A DNA stretch of 64,000 nucleotides from Cordilura impudica (GCA_963682025.1 OY821518.1:234753836-234817835), one strand, 5' to 3'; numbered from the stretch's first letter, positions 20,340 through 33,163 are shown. Numbers and translations: made by a program. The notes: generated from the letters alone by a model not told the origin.

Positions 20340-21530
20340 AATATGATAAAAATCTGCAAAAATTTGATATTTGGTATCTTATAGCCTTTCAAATAAGTCA
20401 TATAAATAACTTTAAAATCGATTAATATTTCATTGAGTTATGGCAAAACACGTCTACCCATCTATCCAGTTCTTATCAGATGTTTTTACACCTTTATGGT
20501 TGTTTAAGTATGTGCAGATAAGTTTACTTTAACTGGTTTTTGTATTGTATTAAACTAGTTTAGGTAATATCTATAGGTAAGTAAATATATTTAAACAATT
20601 TTAGTTCTATTCCATCAAAATAGAAAAAACTAACAAAATATAGTATATTTGAAAAACTGAGACTGTTGAAAAAGTGAACGACCAAATTTCATCATTTTAT
20701 TTCGTTTTATAGAAACAAAAATCCCCTTCAAACGAAACCAAAAGACGATATTTTTCAAAAAATTTTGCGCGTTTTTCTTAAAGCTAAAAAATTCTAACTT
20801 TGCGGAGCTTTATCATCCATAATTTTTATCCGATTTTCTGTGAGAAATCCTCTATCCTATACATTCATTGATTTTACTGAATACTTCTATCAAATTTTTG
20901 ATTTTTGTGGAAGGGAAAAGCGCCACTGTGCGGCGATCCCACCCATTCATAAATTCCACACCCACACACTTACAATGCATTCGTTATTTTTTAATTAACA
21001 ACAAAAATCAGCTGGTTTAATTATAAGTAAAAACGATTTGGTGTTGCTGTCTTCTCTATATTAAGTTCCATTTATTTCCTTTTTAAGCCAGCTGGCTATA
21101 TCAGCCCTTAAACGTTCCCAGTGTTTCCTCGTTTTGCATTCTGAGACAATTAATGTATTAACATTTATTGCTAACGTTTCAATACAAGTATTTCAATATA
21201 ATTCTTTTTTTATTATGAGTAAGCATATTTGGTAACCGGTTGTATTTGTAATCAAACAGCGTTTTTATAATGCACCGAAGGTATAAGTCCAATGTATATA
21301 TGTGATTGTTTTCGATACCTGTTTAAAGCAGCAGTATATATGTTGGTGTAAAAGGTGAGGTCTGGAAGTCCTTTTTAGAAAATATCGTTGAAGTTTTGTC
21401 GACTTCATCAAGTAGATTAAAATCAAATATTTATTTGAAAAGATTCTATTTAGCATCCAGATCAATCTCTGTTTTTGCTAGAAACTCTTTCCATGTAGCA
21501 TGTATGTAATTTTTTGCAGATACGTTCCAT
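20340..21530. other. Unassigned sequence
   Basis: No clear genes or repeats. From about 21050 on the sequence may be the decayed 3' part of the LINE read on the minus strand upstream, but no motif survives. Confidence 0.4.
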
Positions 21531-21534
21531 TTTT

Positions 21535-22080
21535 TTTACTTGTTTTTTAAATGACATTTTGGTTGATAAAGTTACTCCCAGGTATGTATATTCATTGCTG
21601 ACTTTTATGGGTTCTCTGTTTTTCTTGGTTGGCGACTTTTCCTCCCTTTTTTAATATCACCATTTCACATTTTCTCAAATTCACATCAACACGCAACACG
21701 TTTCGAGTCTACATATCATAGTTTACAATTTGAGTATATCATCTGACAAAATAACAATGTCATCAGCCGAATGTTTGTGGACCCTGCTATTACTCCTTCT
21801 CCTAAATGAGCACATAAGTCGTTTAAGTATATTGAACACAGCGTTGGTACCATAAAACAACCCTGTTTCATTCCCGACTCATTATCAAACTCATCTAATA
21901 AATTTTCTCCATTCCAGACTGTGAATTTAGTTCTACTGCATAAGCTTTAAATCATTCTGTTGATATAACAATGCTCTGTAGTTTGTATAATGGCGATTTT
22001 CTGGGAACTTTGTCAATGGTAGTTTTAAATTCGACGAATAATCTAACCAATAAAAATAATGTTTTTATTGAAACTTATGA
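21535..22080 (-). pseudogene. LINE reverse transcriptase remnant
   Basis: Read on the minus strand this gives FDNESGMKQGCFMVPTLCSI, YLNDLCAHLGEGV and further on PIKVSNEYTYLGVTLSTKMSF. These correspond to the RT region around the (V)KQGC.LSPTLF motif and the later EYTYLGV.L segment of non-LTR elements. The catalytic ADD region between them is out of frame (about 21700-21770). Stops and frameshifts are frequent. The clade is uncertain. Confidence 0.65.
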
Positions 22081-22089
22081 GTTTTGAAT

Positions 22090-22645
22090 CTCTCCGTGAC
22101 TATGCGTGACTTTGCGTGACTATTTTAAAATTTATTTTAAAATTTATCACAACAAGACAGATTGATTGGATGCGGGGAAATGGGATTCAATTCACTTCGT
22201 CACTGTGCGTGACTATGCGTTAATATTTGGTGACAACAAGTCTGTGGACCAAGTTTCAGATTGATTGGACGAGGGGAAATGGGGTTTAAATGACGTGAAT
22301 GTAAGTGAGTATGAGTGACTATGTCAAAGTTAATCTTTTTTCACAGCAAGCTATCGACCAAGTTTCAGATCGATCGGATAAGGGTAAATGGGTTTTAGAT
22401 CACTGCGTGACTATGCGTGATTGTGCGTGACTATGTCAAAGTTAATCTTTTATTCACAGCAAGTGTATGGGCAAAATTTCAGATCGATCGGATAAGGGGA
22501 AATGGATTTTAAAGCTCTTCGTGACTGTGCGTGACTATGCGTGACTACACCAAAACTAATCTGTAGTCAAACAAGACTATGGGCCAAGTTTCAGATCAAT
22601 TCGATAAGGGGGAATGGGGTTGACCCACGACGGACAGATAGACAG
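22090..22645 (+). repeat. Tandem repeat with GTGACTATGCGTGACT sub-repeats
   Basis: About four and a half units of 110-130 bp. Each has clustered GTGACTATGCGTGACT words, a CACAGCAAG or CAACAAG block, CCAAGTTTCAGATCGAT and GATAAGGGGAAATGGG. The last unit passes into GACGGACAGATAGACAGAG. Not coding. Confidence 0.8.
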
Positions 22646-24435
22646 AGAGTATGAGTTAAAAAAGAAAGAGTTTAAAAATAAATTTGTATGATATTTGACA
22701 ACTGATACATAGTTCTGAAATGATACCCTCCATACGCATTTGGTCTTCCGTATACTATGGTATACTAATGGCTCGTACAGGAATGAAATATTTCAGACTG
22801 GTATTTCAAACCATTCCAATTAGCTTATAATCTTAACTGTGTCTGGAAGATGGTGTCTTAAATATATTTACGCTGATCCCTGACTCACTGACTGATTCTG
22901 TAACGCTGAAATAATACACACACATAGCAGTCCATACAAAGCTATGCGAAATATACAAACAAAATTTAATCTTTCTCATTTGATACAAACCCACACACAA
23001 TTTTCTCTCTTCTTTGTTACCGACCAGTGCTGCTAATAAAAGCTTCTGAAAATCGACAATTTTTGAAACTAAATCGCCAAAATCGTCACTTTTAAAACAA
23101 GAAATTGCCAAGAAAATTTTACCGCTTATAAAATTCGAAAAAATATTACAAAAGGAAACAATAAAATTTATTTATGTATATCATTCATATTACGAATATT
23201 ATTACAGCATTGGTTATTTCTATATATAAAAATGTATTAGTGATGAAATTTCAACGAAAAAATTTAACACAGCAATCAACTAAATAATTTTATTGACATG
23301 TATCTATAGCTGAAACACATAATATAGGTTTAAAGAATCGCCGTAATTAAAACTTAAATCTTAAATTGAGATGCTATTCAAGGTACTTATTTCAGTTTTG
23401 AAACGACTTCACCCAGAATTAAATCTATACATATTTTGTAATTTACATTTACACTGGACAAAAACTATCAATTTTCGATAAACAACCAATTAATTGTTAA
23501 CCCTTGAAATCCCAATTTTTATACTACTGAAAATTTTAAATCTTCAATCATCATTTTAACAAATCATTTTAACAAATTGGCAAATCCAAAATTGGCAGCA
23601 CTTCTAACGACAATAGCACTACATATGCAGATTTCGTGTTACATATGGAATAATTTGAACGCAAAAATGCATAAAAAAAACTAATATCTATTCAAATTCT
23701 TCTTTAAATTGCCTTTGTTGGTCAATAAAAAAATTCTGCAAAAAAGTAATGAATAAAATTTTAAACATTTTTATTTTTTCTCATTTAACGTCGGCCGATA
23801 TGCATACTTCTTTTATCAAACTAAACTTTTCCGTTTATCTGCTTTGTTTTTCATCTCAAAGTTGTTTTGTATTATTATGAGTGCTTTCGCTCAGGTTCTC
23901 TGATGGCCAGCATTACCAAAGAGTATGCTTTTCTGATATATATTTGAGAAAAAAGAGATCTTCAATGTGGATTTTGTTGTTGTCCAACATATGATTTCGT
24001 TTAAAGCTCCGTACTGAAAGGCACTTGAAAAAATAGTGCAATATTAGGTTTAAAATTTAAATTATTCTAACTTTGCATAATTAAATTACATTGTAATTTC
24101 AGAAGAGAAGTGGGAAAACAATTTTTTTTCACTCATAATATTAATTTTTGCATAATTTGCTTTCAAAAAATTTAGACAAACATAAATTACGTAAATAGGT
24201 ATATAAAAGATTTTAATTTGAATAATTTATTGAAATTATCATGGAAGAATTAAAGGCGATTTGGAATAGTAAGTTTTTTTTTTTAAGTAAAACTAATATG
24301 TCCTTATTTCTTATTTTTTAGATTTATAGATAACTTTGCAAAAAATGTAGTTCTCTTTTTTCAGTTTACATGTATGATAAAGTATGAAATATTTTTTTCT
24401 CTTTTGTGTTAGTCTATTGGTGTTTGCACTTCCTT

Positions 24436-25222
24436 CCACTATGTGGTTTGGGTATAATGACTTTGTGCTGCTGTTTGTAACAACCAAAAATATTTGACCT
24501 ACACCCATCTTTAAATATACCGATCGAATCAGAATCACTATCTGATTCGATTTAACGATGTCCGTCCGTCCGTCCGTCCGTCTGTGTGTCCATGTAAAGC
24601 TTGTAATCGAACTGCAGGTCGCAAATATAAATATATTTTGATGAAATTTGGTATTTAATCTTTTATCAGCCATGGGATGAACGCTATTGAAATTGGTGAG
24701 AATCGGTCCATGTTCAGACCTAGCCCCCATACAAATGACCCTTATGAAATCAACATATATTGCCATAAGATCCAAATTATCATACAAATCTTAGTCAAAT
24801 TGGGTTTGTATGTATATATTAAATCCATTAATCAGTAGTCCAAAAATGATCCCTATTGGACAACTCTTAGTCATAGGCCCCATATAGAGCCACTTCCCGA
24901 TCTTCACTTAAATCTATCAAAAAACAAAAATATTGCACTGATTCCTCTCAAATTTTGTTTGCATATATTTTTGCAAAATACAAGAGACTTTACCAGACAT
25001 GGTCAAGATCGGTCCATTTTTGGGCCTAGTCCCCATATAGATATAGCATCCGATATGAACTTTTTCATATCTGCAGCCGAAAAAATTAATAAAAATCCCA
25101 CTCAAATTTGGTTTATGCTTATTTTCTATATCCAGTTAGTTGGGCCTGAGAGATAGGGTCTCTAAACGCATGGTATAGGGTATCATATAGTCGGTCTAGA
25201 CCGACTATAATTTTCTTACTTG
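24436..25222 (+). mobile_element. INE-1-like element A5
   Basis: Same sequence order as A1 but lacking the first 13 or so bases: it begins CCACTATGTGGTTTGGGT, has five GTCC units near 24559, and ends GGTCTAGACCGACTATAATT then CTTACTTG. In H1 the matching site (near 5535-5575) has about 35 bp more, so insertion removed or replaced some target DNA. The 158-codon frame on the minus strand here is a repeat shadow. Confidence 0.85.
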
Positions 25223-25935
25223 TTTGATTTTCTCTTTCTGAATGCACAACATGTCGAACGTATTGTGTCAAAATTTTAAGTAAATCAGAACAAAATTTAA
25301 GAAGATACAGCGTTTCCAGCGACCGGCCTCATACGGTATATAAATCAGTTTTTAGAAAACTTTAAACCGATTTACTCGCAAATAAATGTTCCAAGTCCGT
25401 GAACATCATAACTCAAAATCTACATGACCGATTCTTTTAAAATTTTAGACACTATATCTACACATAAATCATCAGGTAACCACGAAGAGTTTTTTTTTAA
25501 TTCAATTTCCCGATTTTTTAACAACAAATTCCCGAAATTGTATAGCAAAAATCGTTTGTCACTTAAAAATGCTGCAAAAAAAATGTAAAAAACTCTTCGT
25601 CACTACCTCAGGAAACATGTCACCTCTGAAAAGCATTTCGATTTTTTATTTCAAATGATCCGGTAACGAGTTATGATGTTCACCGCAAAACAACAACGCT
25701 TCCGGAGATTCCCTGTCACGGACTTATTTATACAAATTTTTAATTGAAAATTTTTTCAAAGATTCTCCAAATGTTATGCTATAACGTGTATGTGAAATAA
25801 ATAATCCAACATTATTCATATCTTCAAAAAAGAATTATGCAAATACGACTTTTTTAACTTTTAAAACCTTACCTTAAACTTTTAGGAACCTTGCTCTAAA
25901 ACGTTTTTTTTTTTCTATGCTATTCTATTTTTTTA

Positions 25936-26580
25936 CTGTAAAATGGAGTTCGGTTATAACGAACTAAACGGGACTGGCCAAATTTGTTAGACTAAGTTCG
26001 TTATAACCGTAGTATTTTTTGCTTTGTCCGAAAGGTTTAAAAACTTTTTTTAGTAGAATAAGTTTATTTATTTTGATGCGTTTTAAAAAGTTATAAAACA
26101 TAAACTAAATTATTAACAAGATACATATTAATAGTTTGTCTTTATAAGACTAAAATTACCGAGTTTCTCTCAAAATAAAATATTTTTTTAAAATCATATA
26201 ATATAAAAAACTCCTTATGTATGGAAGCAGAAAGTACAAAGCAAAGGTTGGCTACTGGCAGATTTTTACGAAAATATACATAAAATGACCTTTTACAAAA
26301 CTTCATTTGAAAATCGAAGTTTTTGTTTTGTATTAAAATTAAATGAAAATAAAATTAAATTAAATTGAAATTAGCTTTTTTTAAATATATAAAATATACG
26401 AAAATTCTGAAATGGAAAAAAAATTTGTTTGTTAAAGTCAAAAGTTTGATATAACCACTGTTCACTATAAGACAAGCAATTTGTATGAAAAATGTGATTA
26501 AAACTCTTGGGACCGAAGAAATTCTTCGCTGTAAACAAAGATTTATTACAACCAGGGTTCGTTATAAGCGCACTCCATTG
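25936..26580. repeat. pogo-like MITE in composite Helitron H2
   Basis: Counterpart of 4199-4821: ends contain AATGGAGTTCGGTTATAACG and, inverse, CGTTATAAGCGCACTCCATT, with TA at both sides. Confidence 0.7.
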
Positions 26581-26883
26581 TATTAAATTTTAATAAATTT
26601 GGGAATCTCCAATCTCCTCACTTTACCCGGCCTTCCCATGTTCAAGTCAAATTGATCACACATGCAATAGTCAAAAAATTGTTAAGCAACTGTCCCATTG
26701 AAAAATTGAAAGAGAGAATTGAAACGTATCATTGTTTAGTAAAAAAGAGTAAAAAAGTGTGAGTGCATTACAACCTGAAAGCCAAAAATATAACGTGTGA
26801 AGGCCGATTAATATCTTAAATATATTTACGCTGATCCCTGACTCACTGACTGACTGAGAGACTGACTGATTCTGTAACGCTGA

Positions 26884-27205
26884 CAAAAATGATACGGTTC
26901 TAATTCCTAGGATTGATCTCGCCCTAACCGACACCACATTACCTTTCATATTAAAACGCCGCCAGTTTCCAGTAATTCCTGCATACGCAATTACCATAAA
27001 CAAGGCTCAAGGCCAGTCATTTGATTACTTGGCATTATTTTGGAAACCGTGCTATTTTCACGGCCAACTGTATGTGGCTTTGTCACAATCGAAAGTTGCA
27101 AGCCAAGTTAAGATACGTATTCAATCGAACCCACATCAAGGAAAACTATTAAATGACCAACGATATTTCACACGAAATATAGTTTATCAAGAGATTCTAA
27201 ATTGA
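26884..27205 (+). pseudogene. Helitron helicase C-terminal domain fragment
   Basis: Encodes VLIPRIDLALTDTTLPFILK, RRQFPVIPAYAITINKAQGQ, SFDYLALFWKPCYFHGQLYV, ALSQSKVASQVKIRIQSNP and ends EILN-stop. This is the last part of the Pif1-type helicase in the Helitron protein, including the Q/GQS and (H)GQLYVA.S(R) motif VI region; the usual SR is replaced by SQ. It starts only about 70 bp inside the inner Helitron 5' end, so Rep and helicase motifs I-IV are absent. Not functional; it may have been kept only as part of the 3' transposition end. Confidence 0.85.
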
Positions 27206-27335
27206 AAAACTTTTTTGCCAAATATTTGTTATCTGTTTTGAAATATAATTTATTATAAATTTTTCGTGCATTTAAATTTAAACTGTTTTATTCATAATTT
27301 TTAAACGGGCGCCTAGGCGCCCCACAATCAACTAC

Positions 27336-28270
27336 TGCTTGTAACCCATTAAAGATTTGTCTGCATTAAAGATTTGTTCTCCCTTTTTGGGCATTTCAAA
27401 CTTTACTATTCATAGCTAAAAAAATTTTTTTAATAATAAAAAGAAATTATTCAAAAAAATGTTCCCAATTAAACGTCTTATATGCACAAAAGTTCACGCT
27501 GTAATGAAAGTTTTCAATTCACATGTTTATGATATCATTCATTGCTTTACGATCTTTTGAAAGTAAAAATGGGTAGTTCCCTTTTTATTTACAAAAAAGT
27601 ATGCATATGTACGTAGGGCAATTGCATAAAAATGTCAACTTTGATGAAAAAAAAATATTTTTTCATTTATATGAAGTAAGTATAAAAATATATTAAAATA
27701 TGTTCCAAGTTACATAATGTAATTTCATACAAGTATTCTAGATTATAAAATAATTATAAAATTTATCTGTTTACTAAATTTTCTTTTAATACATGTTTAA
27801 GAAGCTTTAGTCATTCCGTCACAGTCACTCCGTCACGTCAAATGACTGTTAATAACTTCAACACTATCATAGCTAAGTAGCTCTGAATTATAATTTTATA
27901 TTGCTTATATATCATATGTAAAATATTCATTAGTTTAAACACTGACTAGCTTCTTAATTGACAAAAGTTCCTAGGTTTTAATACCAGGACAGAGCCATGG
28001 TAGCAAAAATGTCATTCCATCACACAATAAGAAATTACTCAAAAATAAAAGAATAAAATAGTGAAAAAATTGTTTCTGCGTTTTTTTAAAATCTCTTACT
28101 CATTAACAATCATTTTCAAACTGAATAATGAATTTTCAATTGAAAATAGCTTTGTGAAATAACCTTAACTTCAATTTTGCAACTCAAAATGTCATTCCGT
28201 CACATATGGGATTGCCCCGTATACAAATTAGTATTACCAGTATGTACTTATATTATACATATTTTCAACT
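27336..28270. other. Unassigned; repeated GTCATTCCGTCAC words
   Basis: No gene seen. GTCATTCCGTCACA or close variants occur near 27810, 28011 and 28189, with an adjacent CACTCCGTCACGTC. These may be remains of a repeat of about 180-200 bp spacing. Confidence 0.4.
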
Positions 28271-28274
28271 TCGC

Positions 28275-28352
28275 GTTATTAAAGTCAAAATATCGCGTTG
28301 TACTGAAACCGAATTTTTTCCAAATCGCGTTATACGAGGGATACCTGTACTT
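28275..28352. repeat. pogo/Tigger-like terminal fragment
   Basis: On the minus strand TACAGGTATCCCTCGTATAA then CGCGATTTGG begins at 28352, with two more CGCGTTA/CGCGTT words inside. CAGG-ATCCCTCG-ATAACGCG is the classic shape of a pogo-group terminal repeat with a TA target. The opposite end was not found. Confidence 0.5.
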
Positions 28353-28354
28353 TT

Positions 28355-28580
28355 TCTTAGAAAAGTACCATTTCATGAAAAGTAACTTTTCTTCAAAAAA
28401 TATCTTTTCTTAAAAATACCTTTTCTTAACAAAATACATTTTTTCACAAAATTATATTTTCTCAAAGTAAATTTCTTTAATATATGTACGTACGTACTGT
28501 TTAAAAAAAAACCTTTTTTAACGCAAGCACTTTTTCTTTAAAAGTAGCTTTATTAAAAAGTACCTTTCTTAAGGGCTAAT
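28355..28580 (+). repeat. Degenerate TTTTCTTAA-type tandem stretch
   Basis: Short diverged units of about 18-22 bp such as TTTTCTTAAAAATACC, TTTTCTTAACAAAATACA and TTTTTCACAAAATTATAT. Spacing is loose, so the array is old or only quasi-periodic. Confidence 0.5.
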
Positions 28581-29550
28581 ATACATACAGGCTATCCAAA
28601 ACCCCAACTTTCAAGAATTTTTTCTAAGAAGACTTTTACATTTATTAATGTAACATTAAAATTTTTTAATAATTTTTAAAGCTCCTATAACTGATCTCCA
28701 AGATCTCCTCTCATAAAAGCCATCCTGCGGCGACCACGATATCTCTCTACTGGATCATCTAAAATGAAACACCAAACGCATTTCGTTAAAGTAATGTATA
28801 ATCTTGGAATTAAGGAAGGAATAAAATAAATTTCTTGTACAAAATGGCAGATTATCAAACAAAAAAAATTGATTTTTGACAAAAATTTTGGCCTTAAATA
28901 GATTATAAAAAAGATATTTTGAACACAGCCTTTAAAACCACAGTTTTAAGAAAAACGCTTTTAAAGCTTCATAAGAACTTTCAAATGCTCTGGCTTGTGT
29001 TTGCGTTGTGCCAAAAATATGAAGATAAAAACAAAATACTTTTCGTTTCTTATTAGAGGAAAGTCTGTATTTATTTCAAATAAAATATAACTTGTAAGAA
29101 GAAGTAAGGTTACACGCAGCGTACGAATGTAAAAAAATTAATGATCTTAAAAACAATAATATTTCTGGACTATTACCTAGTTAAAATCTATGTAAAAAAT
29201 TTTAAAAAATTAGCTTCTCTCAGAAGGTAGGTTAAAGAAAAAAAATTTTAAATTTTATAAAGGAATATTTTTAAATGCTACATTTTCTTAAAAAAGGAAT
29301 TCTAAAGGGAAATACTGGGAAACATTCTTTTTATAGCTGTTTAAAGATCGTATTTTTTTGGTATTATAGCGGTTTATCCAAAAAAGTAAATGCATACTGC
29401 GTAAGTCTAATAAAAGATTTTACAAAAACTATTAGCAAAAGAAATGCCGCAGATTTCTTTATTTTTTTGGTTCCGCATTGTAATTTTACTGCTAACAACT
29501 GTACTGAAGTGTAACTAGAGTTTTATTTTTAATAAAAGAAACTAAAAAAA
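28581..29550. other. Unassigned intergenic sequence
   Basis: A minus-strand frame at 28685-28882 ending DDPVERYRGRRRMAFMRGDL and a plus frame at 29275-29514 have no recognised family; both may be chance. Confidence 0.4.
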
Positions 29551-29554
29551 TTAA

Positions 29555-29815
29555 TTGTAATCAAACTACATGTCCCAAATATGAATATATTTAGATAAAA
29601 TTTGGCATATAAACTTCTATCAGCCATAGAACGAACTCTATTGAAATTGGTGAAAAGCGGTGAATGTTCAGACCTCGACCACTATCAATTGGCCCCTAAA
29701 AGATCAACTTAAATTGCAATGAGATCCAAATTATCTTATAAATCTCAATCAAATTGGATTTGCGTTAGTCTATTTCATCCATTAGTCAGTAGTTCAAAAA
29801 TGAACCTTACAAAAA
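29555..29815 (+). repeat. Degenerate INE-1-like fragment
   Basis: Contains AATCAAACTACATGTCCCAA, ATATATTTAGATAAAATTTG, ACTCTATTGAAATTGGTGA and CATTAGTCAGTAGTTCAAAA, the middle landmarks of element A1 in order. Both ends are missing. Confidence 0.7.
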
Positions 29816-30885
29816 GTTTCTTTTCTGTTTTTATTTTGTTTTTAATTTTACGCAACCCACCTTATCAATGATAATACGAGAAGAAGAAATAAGTTGATTC
29901 TTTACTTCTGATACCATTGTTGTTCTTATTCAATGGGGAAATTGTCTTGTAGATATTGACTAATGTGATGTAGAGAGTTTGCAATGAAACCCAAAGGAAA
30001 TGTCTGAATGAATGTATTGTCTGTTCTTATTTTCTCTTGCATTCACAGAGATAGACAACACGAAAAAAGTATTATCTATTCATACAAACATGCAGACATA
30101 TGTACTAGGGATGCCAATTACAATCAACAATATCAAATCCCAGGATTCAGGATTTTGTCAATTAGTATATTTCGGAATTTCATTATTTTTCGGAATCGCG
30201 GGATTTTCCACATTTCGGTGTTGTGATTTTCCTTAATTTTCAACATAAAATGTGTTCAGCCTTTAAAGCTTTTAATTGCTGTTATAACAGTGTTAAAATT
30301 TAATATATAAAGTTAAGAAAAGCGTAAAAAACAAAAAACAAAAATATATATATAATTTACTTTTCATGTAGGCATCTAGCTCATTTTGACCTCTTGAACT
30401 TTTAAATTTCTTTTCCATGTTGGTATTTCAAGTTGATATTATTGCTATTTTACACTTATTGGTATGAACAGCATCGCTTCTTTTCTTTCTTCTAAAATCT
30501 CTGATATATCAATGGTGCGTTAACATGTAATCACCTGCATCAAAAATAAATTAACCCTTAAATGTCCGACAACACCGATTTGAGCAAAAAATATATTATA
30601 AGTTAATGGCGAAAAACAACGACTGTGTTTTTAGTTATTTGGAAAAGAAGTGGTTGTATCTTTTAGGATATGGCATTAACCCGCTGCTAAAACTTTTACG
30701 CAAATATTCCAAAATAAAGATTGGTGTCAGATATTTTTATAAATTCATTCATTTAAAAATTTTTATATGAATAATCTATATTTTATAATTTATACTGAAA
30801 ACGAATATAAAATTATGGTAAAAGCATTAACACAATGAAAGTAATTATACATATTAATACGTGAAGGAAATTTGTTTCTTCCCCT
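29816..30885. other. Unassigned; single TAGGGATGCCAA-type end
   Basis: At 30108 TAGGGATGCCAATTACAATC resembles the inverse of TTTGGCATCCCTAATATG at 42189. The two may be ends of one hAT-like repeat family, but they lie 12 kb apart and need not belong together. Nothing else recognised. Confidence 0.35.
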
Positions 30886-30887
30886 TT

Positions 30888-31010
30888 TAAGCAAATCGCA
30901 ATTTGGCATAGTTATAGTTCATATGAAGGAGAAGTGACGAATGGTAAAATTTATGCATAACATGTGTTAAGAATATATTAAATTAATTAAAATAAAATAC
31001 TTATATCATT
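30888..31010 (+). pseudogene. piggyBac-like 3' fragment
   Basis: TTGGCATAGTTATAGTTCAT, GAAGGAGAAG and a following AAAATAAAATACTTAT match the last codons and 3' flank of the piggyBac-like pseudogene at 34064-35520 and the fragment at 43700-43860. Confidence 0.5.
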
Positions 31011-31029
31011 GCAGGAAAAAATGCTCTGA

Positions 31030-32124
31030 CAATAGAACTTTCATGTTAGAACTTTCCATAGCTCTTAACAAACTGAAAGGCAAAACACCTGGATTAGATT
31101 GGATATCATATCCAATGATAAAAAAATCTATCAAATCGGGTACATAATAGATTGGTTCATTTATATAATAATATTTTTGTTTGATATACACCTCAAATTT
31201 ATAAAACCAGTTTGATTATCCCCATACTTAAGCCGAATGCAGACAAAATTATCGTTTCGTCTTATCATCCAATTTCATTTAATCCATGTTGTTCCAAAGT
31301 TTTGGACAAAATCATAGCCAACAGGCTTTGGTGGTTTCTTACCACAAACATGCTTATCAACAACCACCAACATGGTTTCATAAAGGGGAAATCCATTTCA
31401 GATCCATTACTTTACTTGGACTTTAAAATAAATCAAACTCTAAGGAACAAAAAACCTCTTATCACTAATCTCACTAGAGCATTTGATAAAATCGGTTTAC
31501 ATACCATTTTAAACCAGCTCGAAGAATTTAAAGTAGGTCCTTAAATGTATAATTACATAAAAAATTACTTAAGCAGCAGATAACTCATGGTAATAAACAA
31601 TTCCTACTACTCGAAAATACTACCTTTATATAACAGCATCCCCTAAGGTTCACCACACTCTGAAATTTTATTTTTGATAGCCTGCAAAAAACTTTCCCAT
31701 ATAATATCCCTACATAAGGAAATTGACTTTATCGCCTATGAGGATGACTACGTTATAACTAAAAAAACTTAAGAACACAAAAAATCAAAGTATGAACTTA
31801 ATGCTATTATATCAGACATTCAGAACTGGTGCACTTCATCCGGAGCACAATTAGCCCTAAACAATTGTAAGCACCTACACATTTGTAGGAAACACAATTG
31901 CTCACCCACACTGCATACCAACAATACATCAATCGAAGAAGTAAATAGCCTCGGGATACTTGGAAAAGTTTACAACTATCTTTACAGATAGAATTCACAT
32001 ACTGACTGTCTTAACTCGACACTCTCCAAAAGACTTAATATAATTAAATGCCTCTCCTCAAAGAAGTTTGGCTGCAATACATCCTCTCTCATACAAATTG
32101 TCAAATCTATCATAATATCAAAAA
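31030..32124 (+). pseudogene. I-clade-like LINE reverse transcriptase, broken
   Basis: Segments in order: LNKLKGKTPGLDWISYPMIK, then IIPILKPNADKIIVSSYHPI, NPCCSKVLDKIIANRLWWFL, NNHQHGFIKGKSISDPLLYL, TRAFDKIGLHTILNQLE, and out of frame GSPHSEILFLIACKKLSHII and FIAYEDDYVIT. The last is the RT catalytic box with YEDD in place of YADD. Several stops and frameshifts. The style (NPCCSK, HGF.KGKS.SD) suggests the I/R1-like group; this is a guess. It is cut by INE-1-like A6 at 32125. Confidence 0.75.
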
Positions 32125-32825
32125 CATGTAAGAAATTATAGTCGGTCTAGACCGACTATACGGTACCCTATACCATGGTTTAGAGACCCTATCTATTCGG
32201 TCCAACTAATTGGATATAGAAAATAAGCATAAACCAAGTTTGAGTGCCATTGTTATTAATTTTTTGGATGCAGATATGAAAAAGTTCATATCGGGTGCTA
32301 TACTTATATGGGGATTAGGTCGAACAATGGACCGATCCTGACCATACTTTTTAAAGTCACTTATATTTTGAAAAAAAATATACACAAACCAAATTTGAGA
32401 AAAATCTGTGCAATATTTTTGTTTTTTGATAGATTTAAGTGAAGATCGGGAAGCAGCTCTATATGGGGCCTATGACTAAGAATTGTCCTATAAGGATCTA
32501 TTGTGGACTACTGATTAATGAATACAATAAACACATACAAACCCAATTTGACTAAGATCTATGTGATAGTTTGGATCTTATGGCAATTTATGTTGATTTC
32601 ATAGGGGTCAATTGTATGGGGACTAGGTCTGAACATGGGCCGCTATTCACCAATTTCAATAACGTTCATTCTATGGCCGATAAAAGCTTATATACCAAAT
32701 TTCATCAAAATATATTCATATTTGCGACCTGCAGTTTGATTACAAGGTTTACATGGACACACAGACGGACGGACGGATGGACGGACGGACGGACATCGCT
32801 AAATCGACTCAGAAAGTGATTCTGA
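32125..32825 (-). mobile_element. INE-1-like element A6, truncated
   Basis: Begins (plus strand) CATGTAAGAAATTATAGTCG with the GGTCTAGACC palindrome and runs in A4 orientation to AAATCGACTCAGAAAGTGATTCTG, lacking the last 100 bp or so. It splits the LINE whose 3' part probably resumes afterwards. Confidence 0.8.
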
Positions 32826-33035
32826 CTGACCTCACAATGAATGATGACATTATTAATAATTTAATCAATTTTCTAAAACAATCTAACCTTTATTATTCCA
32901 TTTAAAAATCGTATAAGATCTTACAAAGCTTAAGACCATCGCTGTCATAGCTTCTCGCATTACATTATACTAATAATTAAGTTGTAAGTGTAATATTCTG
33001 ATAAGTAAATAAATAAAAATATTTTAGTAAATCAT
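32826..33035 (+). repeat. Probable 3' end of the interrupted LINE
   Basis: After A6 the sequence has a short coding-like piece and ends TAAGTAAATAAATAAAAATA, an A-rich tail fit for a LINE 3' end. Its assignment rests on position only. Confidence 0.4.
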
Positions 33036-33045
33036 TTTATGTGAG

Positions 33046-33163
33046 CCTTAAGGTATGCTAATCAATTTTGGCCACTACACAATTCATCGAATTTCATTAT
33101 AATTATATATCACACGCCCTGTGTTGAATTGTGAATTGCTAAAATTGATTAGCATACCCTTAG
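33046..33163. repeat. MITE M1 related to the piggyBac-like element end
   Basis: 118 bp, ends CCTTAAGGTATGCTAATCAA and its inverse TTGATTAGCATACCCTTAGG. The right half (CGCCCTGTGTTGAATTGTGA, ATTGCTAAAATTGATTAGCA) closely matches the terminal region of the piggyBac-like pseudogene near 34064-34125. Confidence 0.75.

Larger units (their letters stand above)
22856..27335 (+). mobile_element. Composite Helitron, copy H2
   Basis: Same composite as 3450-7109, on the opposite strand: outer 5' end TCTTAAATATATTTACGCTG at 22856, inner 5' end of the same type at 26814, and 3' GGCGCCTAGGCGCC palindrome, CACAATCAACTAC at 27335 then T (CTAC instead of CTAG). Minus its INE-1-like insertion (24436-25222) it is about 3.69 kb, matching H1. 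Its helicase tail is longer than that of H1. The CTAC tip suggests it can no longer end normally. Confidence 0.85.
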
